Positions 17,359-27,780 of a DNA stretch of 64,000 nucleotides are shown here, one piece after another. Both the position numbers and the translations under genes were made by a program. The notes beneath the pieces were generated by a model that saw nothing but the letters and a program-made list of their open reading frames with translations, ran no database searches and was not told where the DNA came from. The first letter of the stretch is position 1, and each line of letters opens with the position of its first letter. Source of the stretch: DVED01 sp963838375 (GTDB lineage Bacteria > Cyanobacteriota > Cyanobacteriia > Cyanobacteriales > Geitlerinemataceae); assembly GCA_963838375.1 (NCBI GenBank), contig CAWIQY010000008.1:558001-622000 (forward strand). Direction: 5' to 3'.

Positions 17359-19971
17359 ATGCAACGCACTCTTTTGTTAAAGGGTAATCTCGATCGATCG
17401 AAGCTTTCTCCAAAGCTGCACGTCATCACGGCAACGCCCCAAGCGGCAAAAACGTTGCAAGTTCCCCATCACAGTTTAGAAGACCTCGCTCAGCAGATTT
17501 GCCGTCAGCAGGGAATTGCCATTGCCCCGATTCTCACCAGCCATCGATCGCTACGAGAGGCTGTTCGCCAGGCGATCGATCCCGACGATCTAGACGGCAC
17601 TGCCCGCACTTGGAAACGTTCAGTGAAAGCCATTTTACGTGCCGGAATCGACTTAGAAACTCTAGAATCCATTAAAACTCGAAATCTACCGCAACTTGCC
17701 CGTTTAACCCGCACTTACCAACAGCAATTGCGACAGTTAGGCGCGATCGATCCAGCCCAAGTGTTGTGGGTCGCCAGCCGCTTATCCTGTCACCGACAAG
17801 CCTTGGCAATCTATGGTTATTTTCACCCACAACCGGACGAATTAGAATTTATCGATGCAATTTCCGCAGATGGAAGTGTTCTAGTTCTTGCCGATGAGAA
17901 TTTGGATAGTGTCTGGGATAGTCAAAAAGCGATCGAAGAATTGCAAAAACGAGGATGGATTTTAGGAGAAACAAAAGCCAACCCGAAGAGTGTAAGGCGG
18001 TATGCCCCTGGGCTGTGCGCCTATCCCAACCCAGAAGCCGAAGTCCGGGGGGCACTCTCTCAAATCAAACAATTGCTGCAAAAAGGAGTTCGGGCAAGTG
18101 ACATCGTGTTGGTGGCGCGGGATGATGCCTTCTACGGACCGACGGTGTTGGATGTGGCGTGGGAATATGAGTTACCGATGCGGGCGCTGTATGCAACTTC
18201 TTTAAATACGACCCGTTTAGGCGCTTGGGTTCGATCGCTTTTTGAGGCGATTCGCAGCAACTTTCCCTTTGAAGCCACCGCCAAACTCCTGAGTCATCCC
18301 CTAGCATCGGCACGTTTGCAACCGATTTGGGCAGAAGTTCGCCAGCGCCATCCCCAAGGACTTCAAAAGTGGCAGCAATTGCTAGGAGAAGATCTCTCTT
18401 GTTTGAAGTGGAAGCAACGAGACACTCGCGCCAACTGGGTACAACGACTGCGGGAAGTGTTCGATGCTTTTGAAGTGCGGCAGCGGTGTGGAGGCTGGGC
18501 GCGGGAAATTATCGCTTACTATAAATTAGATGAAGGCTTAGATGCAGTTGCCGAACCCGAGGGAAACCGCCTGACTCTAGAAGAATTTGCCCGAGAAGTT
18601 ACCGATAGCCTGAATTTTTTGACCGTTCCCGCCCAACCGGGACGCGGTGGTGTGGAACTGCATACCCCCAAAGCCTTGTGGGGGGCGCACTATCGATATG
18701 TTTTCGTTTTGGGCATGGCAGAGGGACTATTTCCCGCGCCATTGAAAAACGATCCGGTTTTGGATTTTTATACCCGCAAGCAGTTAATTCGGCTGGGATT
18801 CTCGCTAGAATCGGCAACTCAAGCGGTTCGCCGCGAAGCCCTTTCGTTTGAGTTGCTGTTGCAAGTGGCAACCCAAACGATCGTTTTTTCTTATCCGCAA
18901 CAGTTGGAAAAAGAGGAAATGTTGCCGAGTCCGTATTTGGCGAAATTGGATCTCAAACCCCAAGTTCCCGAGACGATCGCCGTTGCCAGTCGGGAGGAAG
19001 CCCGAACCGTCAATTTGGCAGGGATTATTGCCCAGGCAATCCATCCGATCGTCGCATCAGACGATCGGGTATTCGAGCGAGTTGTGGGCGCTTGGACGGT
19101 CGAACAGCGCAGGGAAAGTGCAGCCCCACATGACGAGTACGATGGGGCAGTGGAGATCGGCATCGATCCAGCGCAGCACGTTTTCAGCGCTTCGCAATTA
19201 ACTCAACTCGGACAATGCGGGTTTAAATGGTTTGCGGGATACTTGTTGAAGTTAGCCGAATTAACCGAAGCACAGACCGAATTTAGCGGTAAACTGCGGG
19301 GACGTTTGTATCACAAAACGTTGGAATTGGTGGCGCAAAAAGCACAGGGGAAACCCGATCTGCGACAGGAAATGTTAGACGCGATCGATGATGCCTTTGC
19401 CGAAGCCGAAAAATCGGAAAATCTCTTGGGAATTGCGGCGTGGGATGCCCGTCGATCGGAACATTTAGATTTGTTGCGGCGGACGATCGCCCACGAGAGT
19501 TTTATCTCTCCAGACACGGAAATTTTGGGGGTAGAACTCAAGTTTCGAGGGGAGTGGCACGGCTTAAAAGTGGAGGGAATCGTCGATCGAATCGACTCGA
19601 CGCCGGAGGGTTTGTGCGCGATCGAATACAAAAATCTCTCCAGCAAACCTACAGCCGCCAAAAATACGTCTGGCAAAGCTGATTTAGACGTACAATTACC
19701 ATTGTACAGTCAAGTTGCCACTGCTGCACTTTTTCCCGATCGACCTGTCTCTAAAGCTTATTATTATTCTATTTCCAAGCAGAAAATAATCAAGGCAGAT
19801 CCAGATGCAACAGAGTTAGCCGAATTTGCCCTTCGCATCAAGCAACACCTCACAAAAGGACATTATCCCGTACAACCCGACATCGATGGCAAAGCCTGCC
19901 AGTATTGTTGTCAAGATTTAGTTTGTCGGCAAGGGAAGCGGTTGAGTCGAAAAACGGAAGAAGGAGTTTAG
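17359..19971 (+). CDS. AddB/RexB-like PD-(D/E)XK exonuclease subunit with Fe-S cluster
   Basis: About 870 residues. N-terminal part is an inactivated UvrD-like helicase core: no Walker A GKT motif is present, although later helicase-like blocks such as VFVLGMAEGLFPAPLKNDPV remain. The C-terminal nuclease has VEGIVDRID, then IEYKNLS and QLPLYSQ, the RecB-type catalytic pattern (D...ExK, Q-Y). Cys in LGQCGFKWFAGYLLKL plus CQYCCQDLVC form the Fe-S staple of AddB-type nucleases. It probably works with the AddA-like protein at 31162 to process double-strand DNA ends. The ATG at 17359 after GAGGAGAG is preferred over the TTG at 17353. Confidence 0.82.
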   Translation: MQRTLLLKGNLDRSKLSPKLHVITATPQAAKTLQVPHHSLEDLAQQICRQQGIAIAPILTSHRSLREAVRQAIDPDDLDGTARTWKRSVKAILRAGIDLETLESIKTRNLPQLARLTRTYQQQLRQLGAIDPAQVLWVASRLSCHRQALAIYGYFHPQPDELEFIDAISADGSVLVLADENLDSVWDSQKAIEELQKRGWILGETKANPKSVRRYAPGLCAYPNPEAEVRGALSQIKQLLQKGVRASDIVLVARDDAFYGPTVLDVAWEYELPMRALYATSLNTTRLGAWVRSLFEAIRSNFPFEATAKLLSHPLASARLQPIWAEVRQRHPQGLQKWQQLLGEDLSCLKWKQRDTRANWVQRLREVFDAFEVRQRCGGWAREIIAYYKLDEGLDAVAEPEGNRLTLEEFAREVTDSLNFLTVPAQPGRGGVELHTPKALWGAHYRYVFVLGMAEGLFPAPLKNDPVLDFYTRKQLIRLGFSLESATQAVRREALSFELLLQVATQTIVFSYPQQLEKEEMLPSPYLAKLDLKPQVPETIAVASREEARTVNLAGIIAQAIHPIVASDDRVFERVVGAWTVEQRRESAAPHDEYDGAVEIGIDPAQHVFSASQLTQLGQCGFKWFAGYLLKLAELTEAQTEFSGKLRGRLYHKTLELVAQKAQGKPDLRQEMLDAIDDAFAEAEKSENLLGIAAWDARRSEHLDLLRRTIAHESFISPDTEILGVELKFRGEWHGLKVEGIVDRIDSTPEGLCAIEYKNLSSKPTAAKNTSGKADLDVQLPLYSQVATAALFPDRPVSKAYYYSISKQKIIKADPDATELAEFALRIKQHLTKGHYPVQPDIDGKACQYCCQDLVCRQGKRLSRKTEEGV

Positions 19972-19986
19972 TCAAAAAGTAGTAAA

Positions 19987-20028
19987 AGAGGGGATAATGA
20001 GACGATCGATCGTCTCATTATCCCCTCT
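19987..20028. terminator. Bidirectional terminator, 42-base perfect palindrome
   Basis: Every base from 19987 to 20028 pairs with its mirror (arm starts AGAGGGGATAATGAGACGATC). It lies between the converging addB-like and carotenoid-protein genes, so it can end transcripts from both sides. Confidence 0.8.
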
Positions 20029-20062
20029 CTGTTTAAGATTCTTCTATCTCTTTGCCAGCGGA

Positions 20063-20551
20063 CTAGATTTCGCCCAGTTTGGGTTCGGCGCTGCTACCCA
20101 TCGGAGAGACGAGATCGCGGAAAAACGTCATTTGCTTTTGATAATCCATTGCCTTAACTTGATTCAGCAATTCTTCTTCCGAATCAGAAAGGCTATAGGT
20201 TTCAGGCATGGGAATCACGCTACCGTTATCCATTCCTTGTGCCAATAAATACCAGAATAAAAGCTTTGTCGTATCGCTCAAACTCGCGTACTCGCGAGTA
20301 ATTTCGGTATTCGTCCCTTGAATCAAATCGCGTTGGATTTGCAGTTGCTCTTCGCGAGACATTGCTTTGACTTGATCGAACAACGCTTCCGCAATTGCCG
20401 GAGATGCGGTGCTCGCACCGGGTGCCGCCGGGGTAACAGCACCTCCCATTTCCTTATATATAAAGTAGAATAACGCTAACTGCTTGTCAACACTTAAGCT
20501 TTGAAAAGAAGTCAACAGTTCAGATGTATCTTCAGACGTGGCGTAACTCAT
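20063..20551 (-). CDS. Helical carotenoid protein (stand-alone OCP N-terminal domain)
   Basis: 162 residues, matching only the N-terminal effector half of orange carotenoid protein. Shared blocks: QLALFYFIYKEMG near residue 23, EEQLQIQRDLI, TKLLFWYLLAQGMDNGSVIP and FFRDLVSPMG at the C terminus. There is no NTF2-like C-terminal domain, and none is encoded next door. Such HCPs bind a keto-carotenoid; depending on clade they quench singlet oxygen or phycobilisome excitation. Clade cannot be assigned by eye. Its location 3 kb from the cpc operon is consistent with a photoprotective role. Confidence 0.85.
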   Translation of the reverse strand: MSYATSEDTSELLTSFQSLSVDKQLALFYFIYKEMGGAVTPAAPGASTASPAIAEALFDQVKAMSREEQLQIQRDLIQGTNTEITREYASLSDTTKLLFWYLLAQGMDNGSVIPMPETYSLSDSEEELLNQVKAMDYQKQMTFFRDLVSPMGSSAEPKLGEI

Positions 20552-21042
20552 AAATCTATATTACTTAACTACTCTTTACAAAAATATCAAAAAGAAGATG
20601 AGAGGTTAATCCTCCTAAAGATAGAGATAATCGATCTTATTGCGCAGCGGTTTAATCTGCGATCGACGACCCAAGTATTATCTGAAGAGAATTGACCGAG
20701 AGACTCGGATACCCGGTCATGGGAGAGCGGCTCATCCTCAGTTTATATTGGGAACATAGCTAAGCTGTCACTGTATCATCTGTATCGATTAAATCCTCAA
20801 GATCGATCGAGATTTATGTCTACAGGTAGATTAAAAGTTTCAAGTTTTTGATTATTTTGAAAGGAATACAGTTCTTTCGCCCCAACTTAATTCAAACGCC
20901 GATTTCGCTATCACCCTTAGCTGCCTGTGACGAGACTAAATTTGGGCAAACCTATAGGGTCGATCGAAAAAGCTAAGTTTATTTTGAGACTTAAAAATAT
21001 TGTATTCGTGGTTTAACCCTTGACTCGTATTAGGATAAAAAA
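20552..21042. other. Intergenic region upstream of HCP and membrane protein gene
   Basis: 491 bases between divergent genes. It should hold promoters for both. I see no RNA gene or supported ORF. Confidence 0.45.
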
Positions 21043-21687
21043 ATGACTTACTCCAATCAACCTGTAGGAGATTACGTCGAGCCTGTTGTTGCAGTTTCCA
21101 ATGGAGATTATCACGATCGCGTACGATGGGGAGCGATCCTAGCTGGACTATTTACGGCGATCTCTTCCCAGCTCGTTTTGAGCGCCCTCGGGGCAGCCGT
21201 GGGACTCAGCTCGATCGCTTCCTCCGGTGCACCCCGTTCTGATGCGGGTGGCGTGGGTTCTGCGGTGGGAATTTGGTCGATTATTAGTTTGCTAATTTCG
21301 CTCTTCATTGGCGGCTGGATAACATCACGGGCTGCCGGTCCCATGAGTAAGACGACTGCTTTATTGAACGGAGCGATCTTATGGGCAACCACTTTAGCAA
21401 TGAGTGCTTGGTTGCTTTCGAGTGGCGTCTCCGGAGCATTTGGCATTCTAGCATCCAATGCTGGAGATATCGTTAATCAAGCTCAGCAAAGCGGTGCAAG
21501 TCTTCCCAATGACGCACCCGATATTACAGCCAATCAAACTCGAGACCTTGCTGGTAATTCAGCAAAAATTGGTTGGTCTTTTGTGCTTGGGTCTTTGCTA
21601 GCATTGGCTTCTTCTATTTTCGGTGCGACAACCGGTGCTCGTCGCCCCCGCGCAGCCGTACTCCAAAGCACTAATCGATCGTTGTAA
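21043..21687 (+). CDS. Conserved membrane protein of unknown function
   Basis: 214 residues with about four hydrophobic segments: VRWGAILAGLFTAISSQLVL, then SIISLLISLFIGGWI, LLNGAILWATTLAMSAWLL and a C-terminal IGWSFVLGSLLALASSIFGA. Between segments three and four lies a polar loop of about 50 residues. I do not recognise a named function. It precedes the large helical-repeat membrane protein by 143 bases on the same strand; a shared envelope or stress role is possible but unsupported. Confidence 0.7.
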   Translation: MTYSNQPVGDYVEPVVAVSNGDYHDRVRWGAILAGLFTAISSQLVLSALGAAVGLSSIASSGAPRSDAGGVGSAVGIWSIISLLISLFIGGWITSRAAGPMSKTTALLNGAILWATTLAMSAWLLSSGVSGAFGILASNAGDIVNQAQQSGASLPNDAPDITANQTRDLAGNSAKIGWSFVLGSLLALASSIFGATTGARRPRAAVLQSTNRSL

Positions 21688-21830
21688 TTCGATCGATTCC
21701 GAGTCGGTGAAACAGAACCCATTCAAAAAACAAACCGAGCTTTCTACTAATTTCTACGAATCGGAAAGCTCGCTCTGTTATTGGGTAAAAACTAGCTACT
21801 CTCAACACGTTTAACTACAAGGTAAATATC

Positions 21831-24800
21831 ATGTTTGAATCGATAAAACCGATGGCTGTTTGGCTCTTGGGTCAAGCGGGCACCTCAGACCGGCTACTGG
21901 AACAATTGCCGTTAGAAGGAACAGCCGTGGCATTTTCCGGTCCCCAATTTGTATTAGCGCTGAGTGTCGGCGTGATTATGGCAGTTGCCTTTCAATTGCT
22001 CTTTACCAACTTGGCGGTAGCGATCGTGGCTGCCCCTGGTAGTCTTGAAGAGGACAGTTCAGATAGCCTGGGTGGCATCGAAACCGCTGTCGGGTTAGGG
22101 CTACTGGTCAGTGTTAGCATCGCTTTATTTGCTGCTTCTTTTCTTGCCGTCACGCTCAGTTTGACCACCAGTCCGGTTCTGGGGGCGATTACTGGGGTGA
22201 TTATTTGGGCGATCTTCTTTACCGTCCTGACCTGGTTTGGCTCCACCGCCGTGGGTTCCTTACTCGGATCGATTATCAGTGCGGCAACCACTGGGGTTCA
22301 AGGGTTGCTAGGAGCAGGATCGGCAGTCGTGGGTGGCAATATCGCTAAGAGTCAAGCCGTTTCCACCGTGGAAGAAATTAGCGCAGCCATTCGCAACGAG
22401 TTAACCGCAGGCTTCGATCCCGACAGCATTCGGACGACGCTGCAAAGTTCCTTAGATAGGGTGAAATTGCCCGAGGTGAATTTCGATCGATTGAGCACTC
22501 AGTTTGAAAAGCTGCTCGAGGATGCCGATTTAGAGTCGATGGCTGATAGCGATTTACTCCAAAACGTCAACCGCGACACCTTAGTCGAATTGGTCAGCAG
22601 TCGCACCGATCTGGCAAAACCGGATATCGATCGTCTTGCCGACCAACTGGAAACAGCTTGGAAAAATATCCTTCAATCCAAACAACCCATCGACCTACAA
22701 GCCATCGTCCAACAGTTGAAATCTGCCGCACCCGAAGAACTGCAATCGGGCGAACTGAGCGAGCAACTCAGTCAACTGGTGAAAAGCACTGCGACTCAGT
22801 TAAATCCTACCCGTGGTTTAACCAGTCAGGCACTGAAACTGGGAACCACGGCACTTTTAGGTCGGGTTCTGCAAAATGTCGATCTTTCCGATGTGGATGT
22901 CGAAAAGATTGGCTCGCAACTGCAAGCGGTCAGTCATCGCTTATTGCCGTCAGGGAGCGACTCTGCCAAACCGTTTAGCGTGATTCAGGCAGATCTGGAA
23001 GATTACTTGCTGTCTTCTCCTCCTTGGAAGCTGAACCGAGAAACCGTCAAGCAGGAATTCCGGGATGTCATTTACGATCCCGATGCCGACCCGAGTATTC
23101 TCAGTCAAGGGTTGGAACCGATCGATCGCGAGTATTTCGTGCAAACCTTAAGTGTCCGGGATGATTTTACGCCCGAAGCCATCGAGGATTTAGCGGGTTA
23201 TTTAGAAGAGATTCGGGCGGAAGTCTTTGAGAGTGTTAAAACAGCCGCCACCGAGGCGCAATCGGCGGATCTTCGCAGCCGAGTCGAGGAGTATCTGCGT
23301 TCTACTGGAAAAGAAGAACTGAATCCTGAAGGCATCGAGCAAGAATTTAAAACTCTGTTGGAAGATCCCGAGGCGGGGTTAGAGGCGTTGGGATCGCGTC
23401 TGAGCCAGTTCGATCGCAGCACGCTAGAACAACTCCTGAACCAACGGGAGGATATCAGCTCCGACGAAGCCAGTCAAATTCTCGATCGACTCGAGGGCAC
23501 TCGCGATCGAGTTCTGGAGCAAGCCAAGGAATTACAAGAGCAAGTTCGATCGTCCGCGCAAGAACTGCGGGAGAAAGTATCGGACTACCTGCGAAATACC
23601 AACAAGGAAGAACTGAATCCTGAAGGTATCGAACGGGACTTGAAAACCCTGTTCGACGATCCCGAAGCCGGAGTCGGCGCCATTCGAGCGCGACTTTCGC
23701 AGTTCGATCGCGACACCCTGGTGCAATTGTTAAGTCAGCGAGACGATCTCAGCGAAGAGGAAGTCAATCGGGCGATCGATCGGGTAGAAACGGTACGGGA
23801 TAATATCTTAAAAGCACCCCGGAAGTTAGCCGACAAAACCAAAGAGCAGTACGAGCAAACCACCCAAGCCTTGTCTGAGTATCTTCGCAAAACCGATCTG
23901 GACGAACTCGACCCGGAAGGCATCGAGCGCGATTTGTCAACCTTGTTGAGCGATCCCAAAGCTGGAGTCTCTGCTCTGCGATCGCGATTGTCGCAAGTCG
24001 ATCGAGAAACACTGGTGAAAATTTTGAGTCAGCGGGACGATCTCAGTGAAGAACAAGTGAATCAGGCGATCGATAAGATTCAAGGTTGCCATTCGCAACG
24101 TTCTTAAAGTACCTCGTCGTTTGGCAAGTCGCGTCCAAAAACAGGCGGGTGATTTTGAAGCGAATCTGGAAAGCTATCTGCGAAACACCCAAAAAGACGA
24201 ACTCAATCCGGAAGGCATTAAGCGCGATCTGCAACTGTTGTTACAAGATCCCAGGGCTGGGTTCAGTAGTTTAGGCGATCGCGTCTCTCAATTCGATCGA
24301 GACACCTTTGTGGCGTTTCTATCTCAACGAGAAGATTTGAGTGAAGAAGAAGTCAACCAGATTGCCGATCGAATCGAGTCTACTTATCAAGACGCGATCG
24401 AACAAATCCAACACGTTCGCCAAACTGTCCAGTCGGCGATCGACAAGGGATTTGACAATGTTCGCAATTACCTCAACGGTTTGGAACGCCCCGAACTCAA
24501 TTATGAAGCCATCAAGGAAGACTTCAGCACCCTGTTTGACGATCCGAAAATCGGTTTGGAAGCCCTGCGCGATCGTCTGACTCAGTTCGATCGAGACACT
24601 GTTGTGGCAGTGTTGAGTTCCCGCTCAGACATCTCCCAAGCCGATGCCGATCGGATTATCCAGCAAGTGGAAAGCGCCCGCGACAGTGTGCTACACCGCA
24701 TCGAGCGCGTTGGGGAAGAAACCCAAAAACGACTCAAATCAATCCAACACGAAACCCTAAAGCAAGTCCGCGAAACTCGCAAAGTGGCATCAGGAGCGGC

Positions 24801-24888
24801 TTGGTGGGTATTTAGCTCTGCCCTATTCTCCCTCGCGGCTTCGGCGTTCGCTGGGTTTTTAGCTGTCTCTCGTTTCGCCCTATTGTAG
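21831..24888 (+). CDS. Membrane protein with about seven helical repeats (one frameshift)
   Basis: About 1,018 residues when read through a frameshift near 24085. The N terminus has several membrane spans (FVLALSVGVIMAVAFQLLF; LLVSVSIALFAASFLAVTL; ITGVIIWAIFFTVLTWFG) and the C terminus one more (WWVFSSALFSLAASAFAGFL). Between them about seven repeats of 75-105 residues recur, each built as YLR-x-T-x-x-x-EL-NPEGIE-x-DLKTL-x-DPEAG, then LSQFDRDTLVQLLSQRDDLS and a coiled-coil-like tail. The first frame ends at 24107 and the second resumes with VAIRNVLKVPRRLASRV; removing one G from a GG pair joins them in register with the repeats. Function unknown. Confidence 0.75.
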
Positions 24889-24928
24889 AAAGGATGTAGA
24901 AAAGGCGGATAATTTGGGTTATTGAACT

Positions 24929-24975
24929 AAAAAAGTATCGAAGTTTTGACGAGACAATAACTTCGATACTTTTTT
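24929..24975 (+). terminator. Strong terminator after helical-repeat protein
   Basis: A 17-base perfect stem, AAAAAAGTATCGAAGTT (24929-24945) with its mirror at 24959-24975 ending in TTTTTT. Confidence 0.85.
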
Positions 24976-25122
24976 CAGTTCATACAACAGATATAGCCGT
25001 TCTCTCTATTTCATTTTAAGCCTTTTTCTTTGGCTACCGCGTACGTTCTACAATCTATACAGCAATCATCAATGAGTTGTACATTTTTTCAATCGATCAA
25101 CTCTGTGGTTGCCTCGGCTGCT

Positions 25123-25150
25123 GGGGTAGGCACAGGGGCGCTACCCCTAC
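25123..25150. repeat. 28-base palindromic repeat, family B
   Basis: GGGGTAGGCACAGGGG then CGCTACCCCTAC. Differs at two positions from the identical copies at 50586 and 50633. Confidence 0.75.
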
Positions 25151-25190
25151 AAGAATGTACGAATACAATAGGATTGCTATATATCTATAA

Positions 25191-25220
25191 TTACGGGGAG
25201 TACAAAGTACTCCCCGTAAG
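25191..25220. terminator. Perfect hairpin, probable terminator of the minus-strand lipoprotein gene
   Basis: TTACGGGGAGTAC, loop AAA, GTACTCCCCGTAA. It lies 42 bases beyond the lipoprotein stop. There is no long U-tract, so it may equally be a dispersed palindrome. Confidence 0.55.
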
Positions 25221-25261
25221 TCTGCCCGCATTTAAATTAAAGTAGATATTCGACGAAGTTT

Positions 25262-25840
25262 CTACATGGTTTCATCAATATTTTGCTTTAATGTATCTAC
25301 CGTATCTTTCACGGAATCAGCCGATTTTTTGACACTATTCTTAGCATTCTCGGTTCCTTCCTTGAAGACTTCAGGAATCTCACGAGATCCTCGCTCCAGA
25401 TTCCCTTTGAGATTTCGCATCCCTTTTTTTGTCCCTTTCGCAAAATTGTCTGTTCTTTCCTGCACTTCTTCTGAAATCTCATCTTTCAGGTTGTCAGCAG
25501 ACTCGAGGACTTTTTCCGGGATATCCTCGGGGTCTTCACTCTTTTTGATGTTTTGCTTGGCGTTATCAATCAAGGCACGAGATTTTGCTTTGACTTCGGG
25601 GCTTGCATTTCTGACGTCATCGTCATAACGGTTCATGCCGTCCTTTTTCGGTTGAACGGGCTCGTACAAAGTTTTCGTAGACGCCGCTGGACCTTCAGAA
25701 GAGCTGGTATCTGATGCCATGGGAGCATCCGAGGAACTGCATGCCACATTTAGCACGAGCAGCATTCCAGCGAAGACCATTGCGATCCAACTTTTGAATC
25801 GACGCGCGATCGCCCCTTTGCTCAATCCATTCATAATCAT
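25262..25840 (-). CDS. Putative lipoprotein with amphipathic helical repeats
   Basis: 192 residues. The N terminus has Arg/Lys residues, a hydrophobic stretch (WIAMVFAGMLLVLNVAC) and then CSSSDAP, a plausible though imperfect lipobox, followed by a Ser/Thr-rich linker. The rest is charged and predicted helical, with 11-residue-like periodicity (DNLKDEISEEV; NAKNSVKKSADSVKD), resembling LEA or apolipoprotein-like helices. No catalytic motif. It may be an envelope stress protein; function unknown. Alternative start two codons later at 25834. Confidence 0.65.
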   Translation of the reverse strand: MIMNGLSKGAIARRFKSWIAMVFAGMLLVLNVACSSSDAPMASDTSSSEGPAASTKTLYEPVQPKKDGMNRYDDDVRNASPEVKAKSRALIDNAKQNIKKSEDPEDIPEKVLESADNLKDEISEEVQERTDNFAKGTKKGMRNLKGNLERGSREIPEVFKEGTENAKNSVKKSADSVKDTVDTLKQNIDETM

Positions 25841-26105
25841 TTCTTTTCAACAATTAAAATTCATACTGCACTTAGTATAGAAATTTCGCTCCTTTACTCT
25901 TTCTTCCCTAGGGTTGATTATTAGAATGCAGGTGGGGGGTTGACAAAATCGGTCAGTTGGGTTGTCTCTCACTATACAAAACAAAAAAAACGCTATATAT
26001 CCATCAAACGAGGGATGCAACCCGAAAAGAATATAGGCTTAAATCCAGAAGTGTCGATCGTTGATGGTTAATGGCGCATCGATTTGGAGTCCATATAGAA
26101 CTTGC

Positions 26106-27342
26106 ATGGATAGTCATATTATTTATCTGTTAGCGATCGGTTCTCTGTTGCTGTTTGTGACCCTTGGCTCTGGATGGATTTCGCGTTTGCCCGTTTCCTA
26201 TGCGCTCATTTATCTAGTGGCTGGAATTGCGCTGGGTCCTTACGGGGTTAATCTGATTGAGATCCGCCCGGGTGCAGAATTTCTGGAGCGGCTCACGGAG
26301 TTCGTTGATCCTCATTTCGCTGTTTAGCTGCGGGCTGAAAATGAATCGCCCTCTACGGGCCTCGGCTTGGCAATCTACGGGTCGCTTAATTGGAATTGTG
26401 ATGCCACTGTGCATTTTGGGCGTGACTGCCATTGGTTATTGGGGATTAGGAATGAGTTTGGGAGCGGCAGTTTTGTTGGGCGCGATCCTGGCACCCACCG
26501 ATCCCGTGCTGGCTTCAGAGGTCCAAATCCTTCACTCCAACGATCGAGATGAACTGCGGTTTGGACTGACCTCCGAAGGGGGACTCAACGACGCACTAGC
26601 GTTTCCGTTTGTTTATTTTGGGTTGCGTTGGATTAAAGATAACGACTGGCAGAATTGGTTCGTGGAGTGGGTGGGGATTGATTTGATTTGGGCGATTGCT
26701 GCCGGTGTGGCAATGGGCATTTTGGTTGCCAGAATCGTCGTTTGGCTCGATCTCCAGCTCCAAAGATCCCATCCCATGGATGATGTGATGGAAAACTTTG
26801 TGGCTTTAGGTATTCTTTTACTCACCTACTCGTTAACCGAATTTGTCAACGGATATGGTTTCCTCGCTGTATTTGTAGCCGGCATCGCCACTCAACGCTG
26901 CTATCGTAACCCCGAGAAACAAAGCTCTCAATTAGAATTTATTGAAATCTTAGAGAAGCTCAGTGAAATTGGGACGATTGCGATCCTGGGTTCGATGTTG
27001 CGAATTGAACCTATACTGAAATTTTCCGGTCAAGGGCTTTTGGTTGCGGGTTTGTTGCTATTGATTATTCGCCCGCTCGCGGTTTGGGTCAGTACACTCG
27101 GTCAGCGATCTAATCCATTTCGTCCTTGGCTATTTGGCTGGTTTGGGATTCGGGGTGTGGGTTCCCTTTATTACTTGTTTTATGCTTTGGGTGAGGGCTT
27201 GAAAGATGAAATGGGCGAACAAGTTGCTTGGATCGTGTTACTTGTGGTTGTTATGTCGATCGTACTTCATGGAATCACTTCAACTCCGTTAATGAATTGG
27301 TACGAACGACAGATTGAAATGAGGAAGCAAATGCAGGTTTAA
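26106..27342 (+). CDS. CPA-family sodium/proton antiporter (one frameshift)
   Basis: About 412 residues of transmembrane helices. N-terminal YLLAIGSLLLFVTLGSGWI and LIYLVAGIALGPYGVN lead to LISLFSCGLKMNRPL, then GAILAPTDPVLASEVQ and SEGGLNDALAFPFVY. The TDP and ND residues are the usual ion-site signatures of NhaP/CPA1-type exchangers. The frame breaks near 26308: the first frame stops at 26327, the second carries on from codons upstream. Deleting one G gives TEFVILISLF, as expected for the family. Exports Na+ or K+ for H+ across the membrane in known relatives. Confidence 0.83.
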
Positions 27343-27549
27343 TGTTGGGGAGTTGCATTTTTCCGGTGCAGAGGAATCGTTACCCGATTCCCAATCCCAA
27401 TGTTGCAGCAATCAGCAATAGCCTCATCTTTGTCCCCATGGTAATTGTCTTCTGTACTGAGGCGATCGGACGATCGGATTGGGATAAAATACAGATGGCA
27501 ACTGGGAAACTCCGCCGTCGCCCAACAAAGGTTAACAGTCAACGACCAC

Positions 27550-27577
27550 ACGCTAATCGGAGTCCCGATATAGCGTG
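27550..27577 (+). terminator. Hairpin after antiporter, before the OMEGA element
   Basis: ACGCTAATCGG pairs with CCCGATATAGCGT with one bulged A, followed by GGGCTTAAAAAAG. It could end the antiporter transcript or belong to the left end of the IscB element. Confidence 0.45.
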
Positions 27578-27589
27578 GGCTTAAAAAAG

Positions 27590-27780
27590 CTACGTTGACC
27601 AGCCTAAGTCTTAACTGACTAAGTTTTTTGAGTCACGATACCGGAGAATGCGTAGCTAGTTTTCCGCTCTATCGCTGAAAGTTAAACAGTTCTAAGGTCA
27701 CTGGGACAGTGCTTTTAGCCTAACAAGCTCTGAAAACGTTGGCGAAGCTAACGTTACGAGAAATCAGAAGAGACACAACC
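27590..27780 (+). ncRNA. IscB-associated omega RNA (HEARO)
   Basis: The 190 bases immediately before iscB carry the hallmark 3' scaffold of HEARO/omega RNAs: CTGGGACAGTGCTTTTAGCC, CTAACAAGCTCTGAAAACG, a short hairpin GTTGGCGAAGCTAAC, and GTTACGAGAAATCAGAAGAG, then ACACAACC, which abuts the iscB start codon. In studied IscB systems this RNA guides the nuclease and carries its guide at the 5' end, taken from DNA flanking the element. The exact 5' boundary and so the guide cannot be fixed by eye; it should lie near or just before 27590. Confidence 0.8.

Noticed and set aside
27739..27780. Upstream in-frame start for IscB adding 14 residues
   Set aside because: It would translate the 3' end of the omega RNA; family proteins start at the ATG at 27781.
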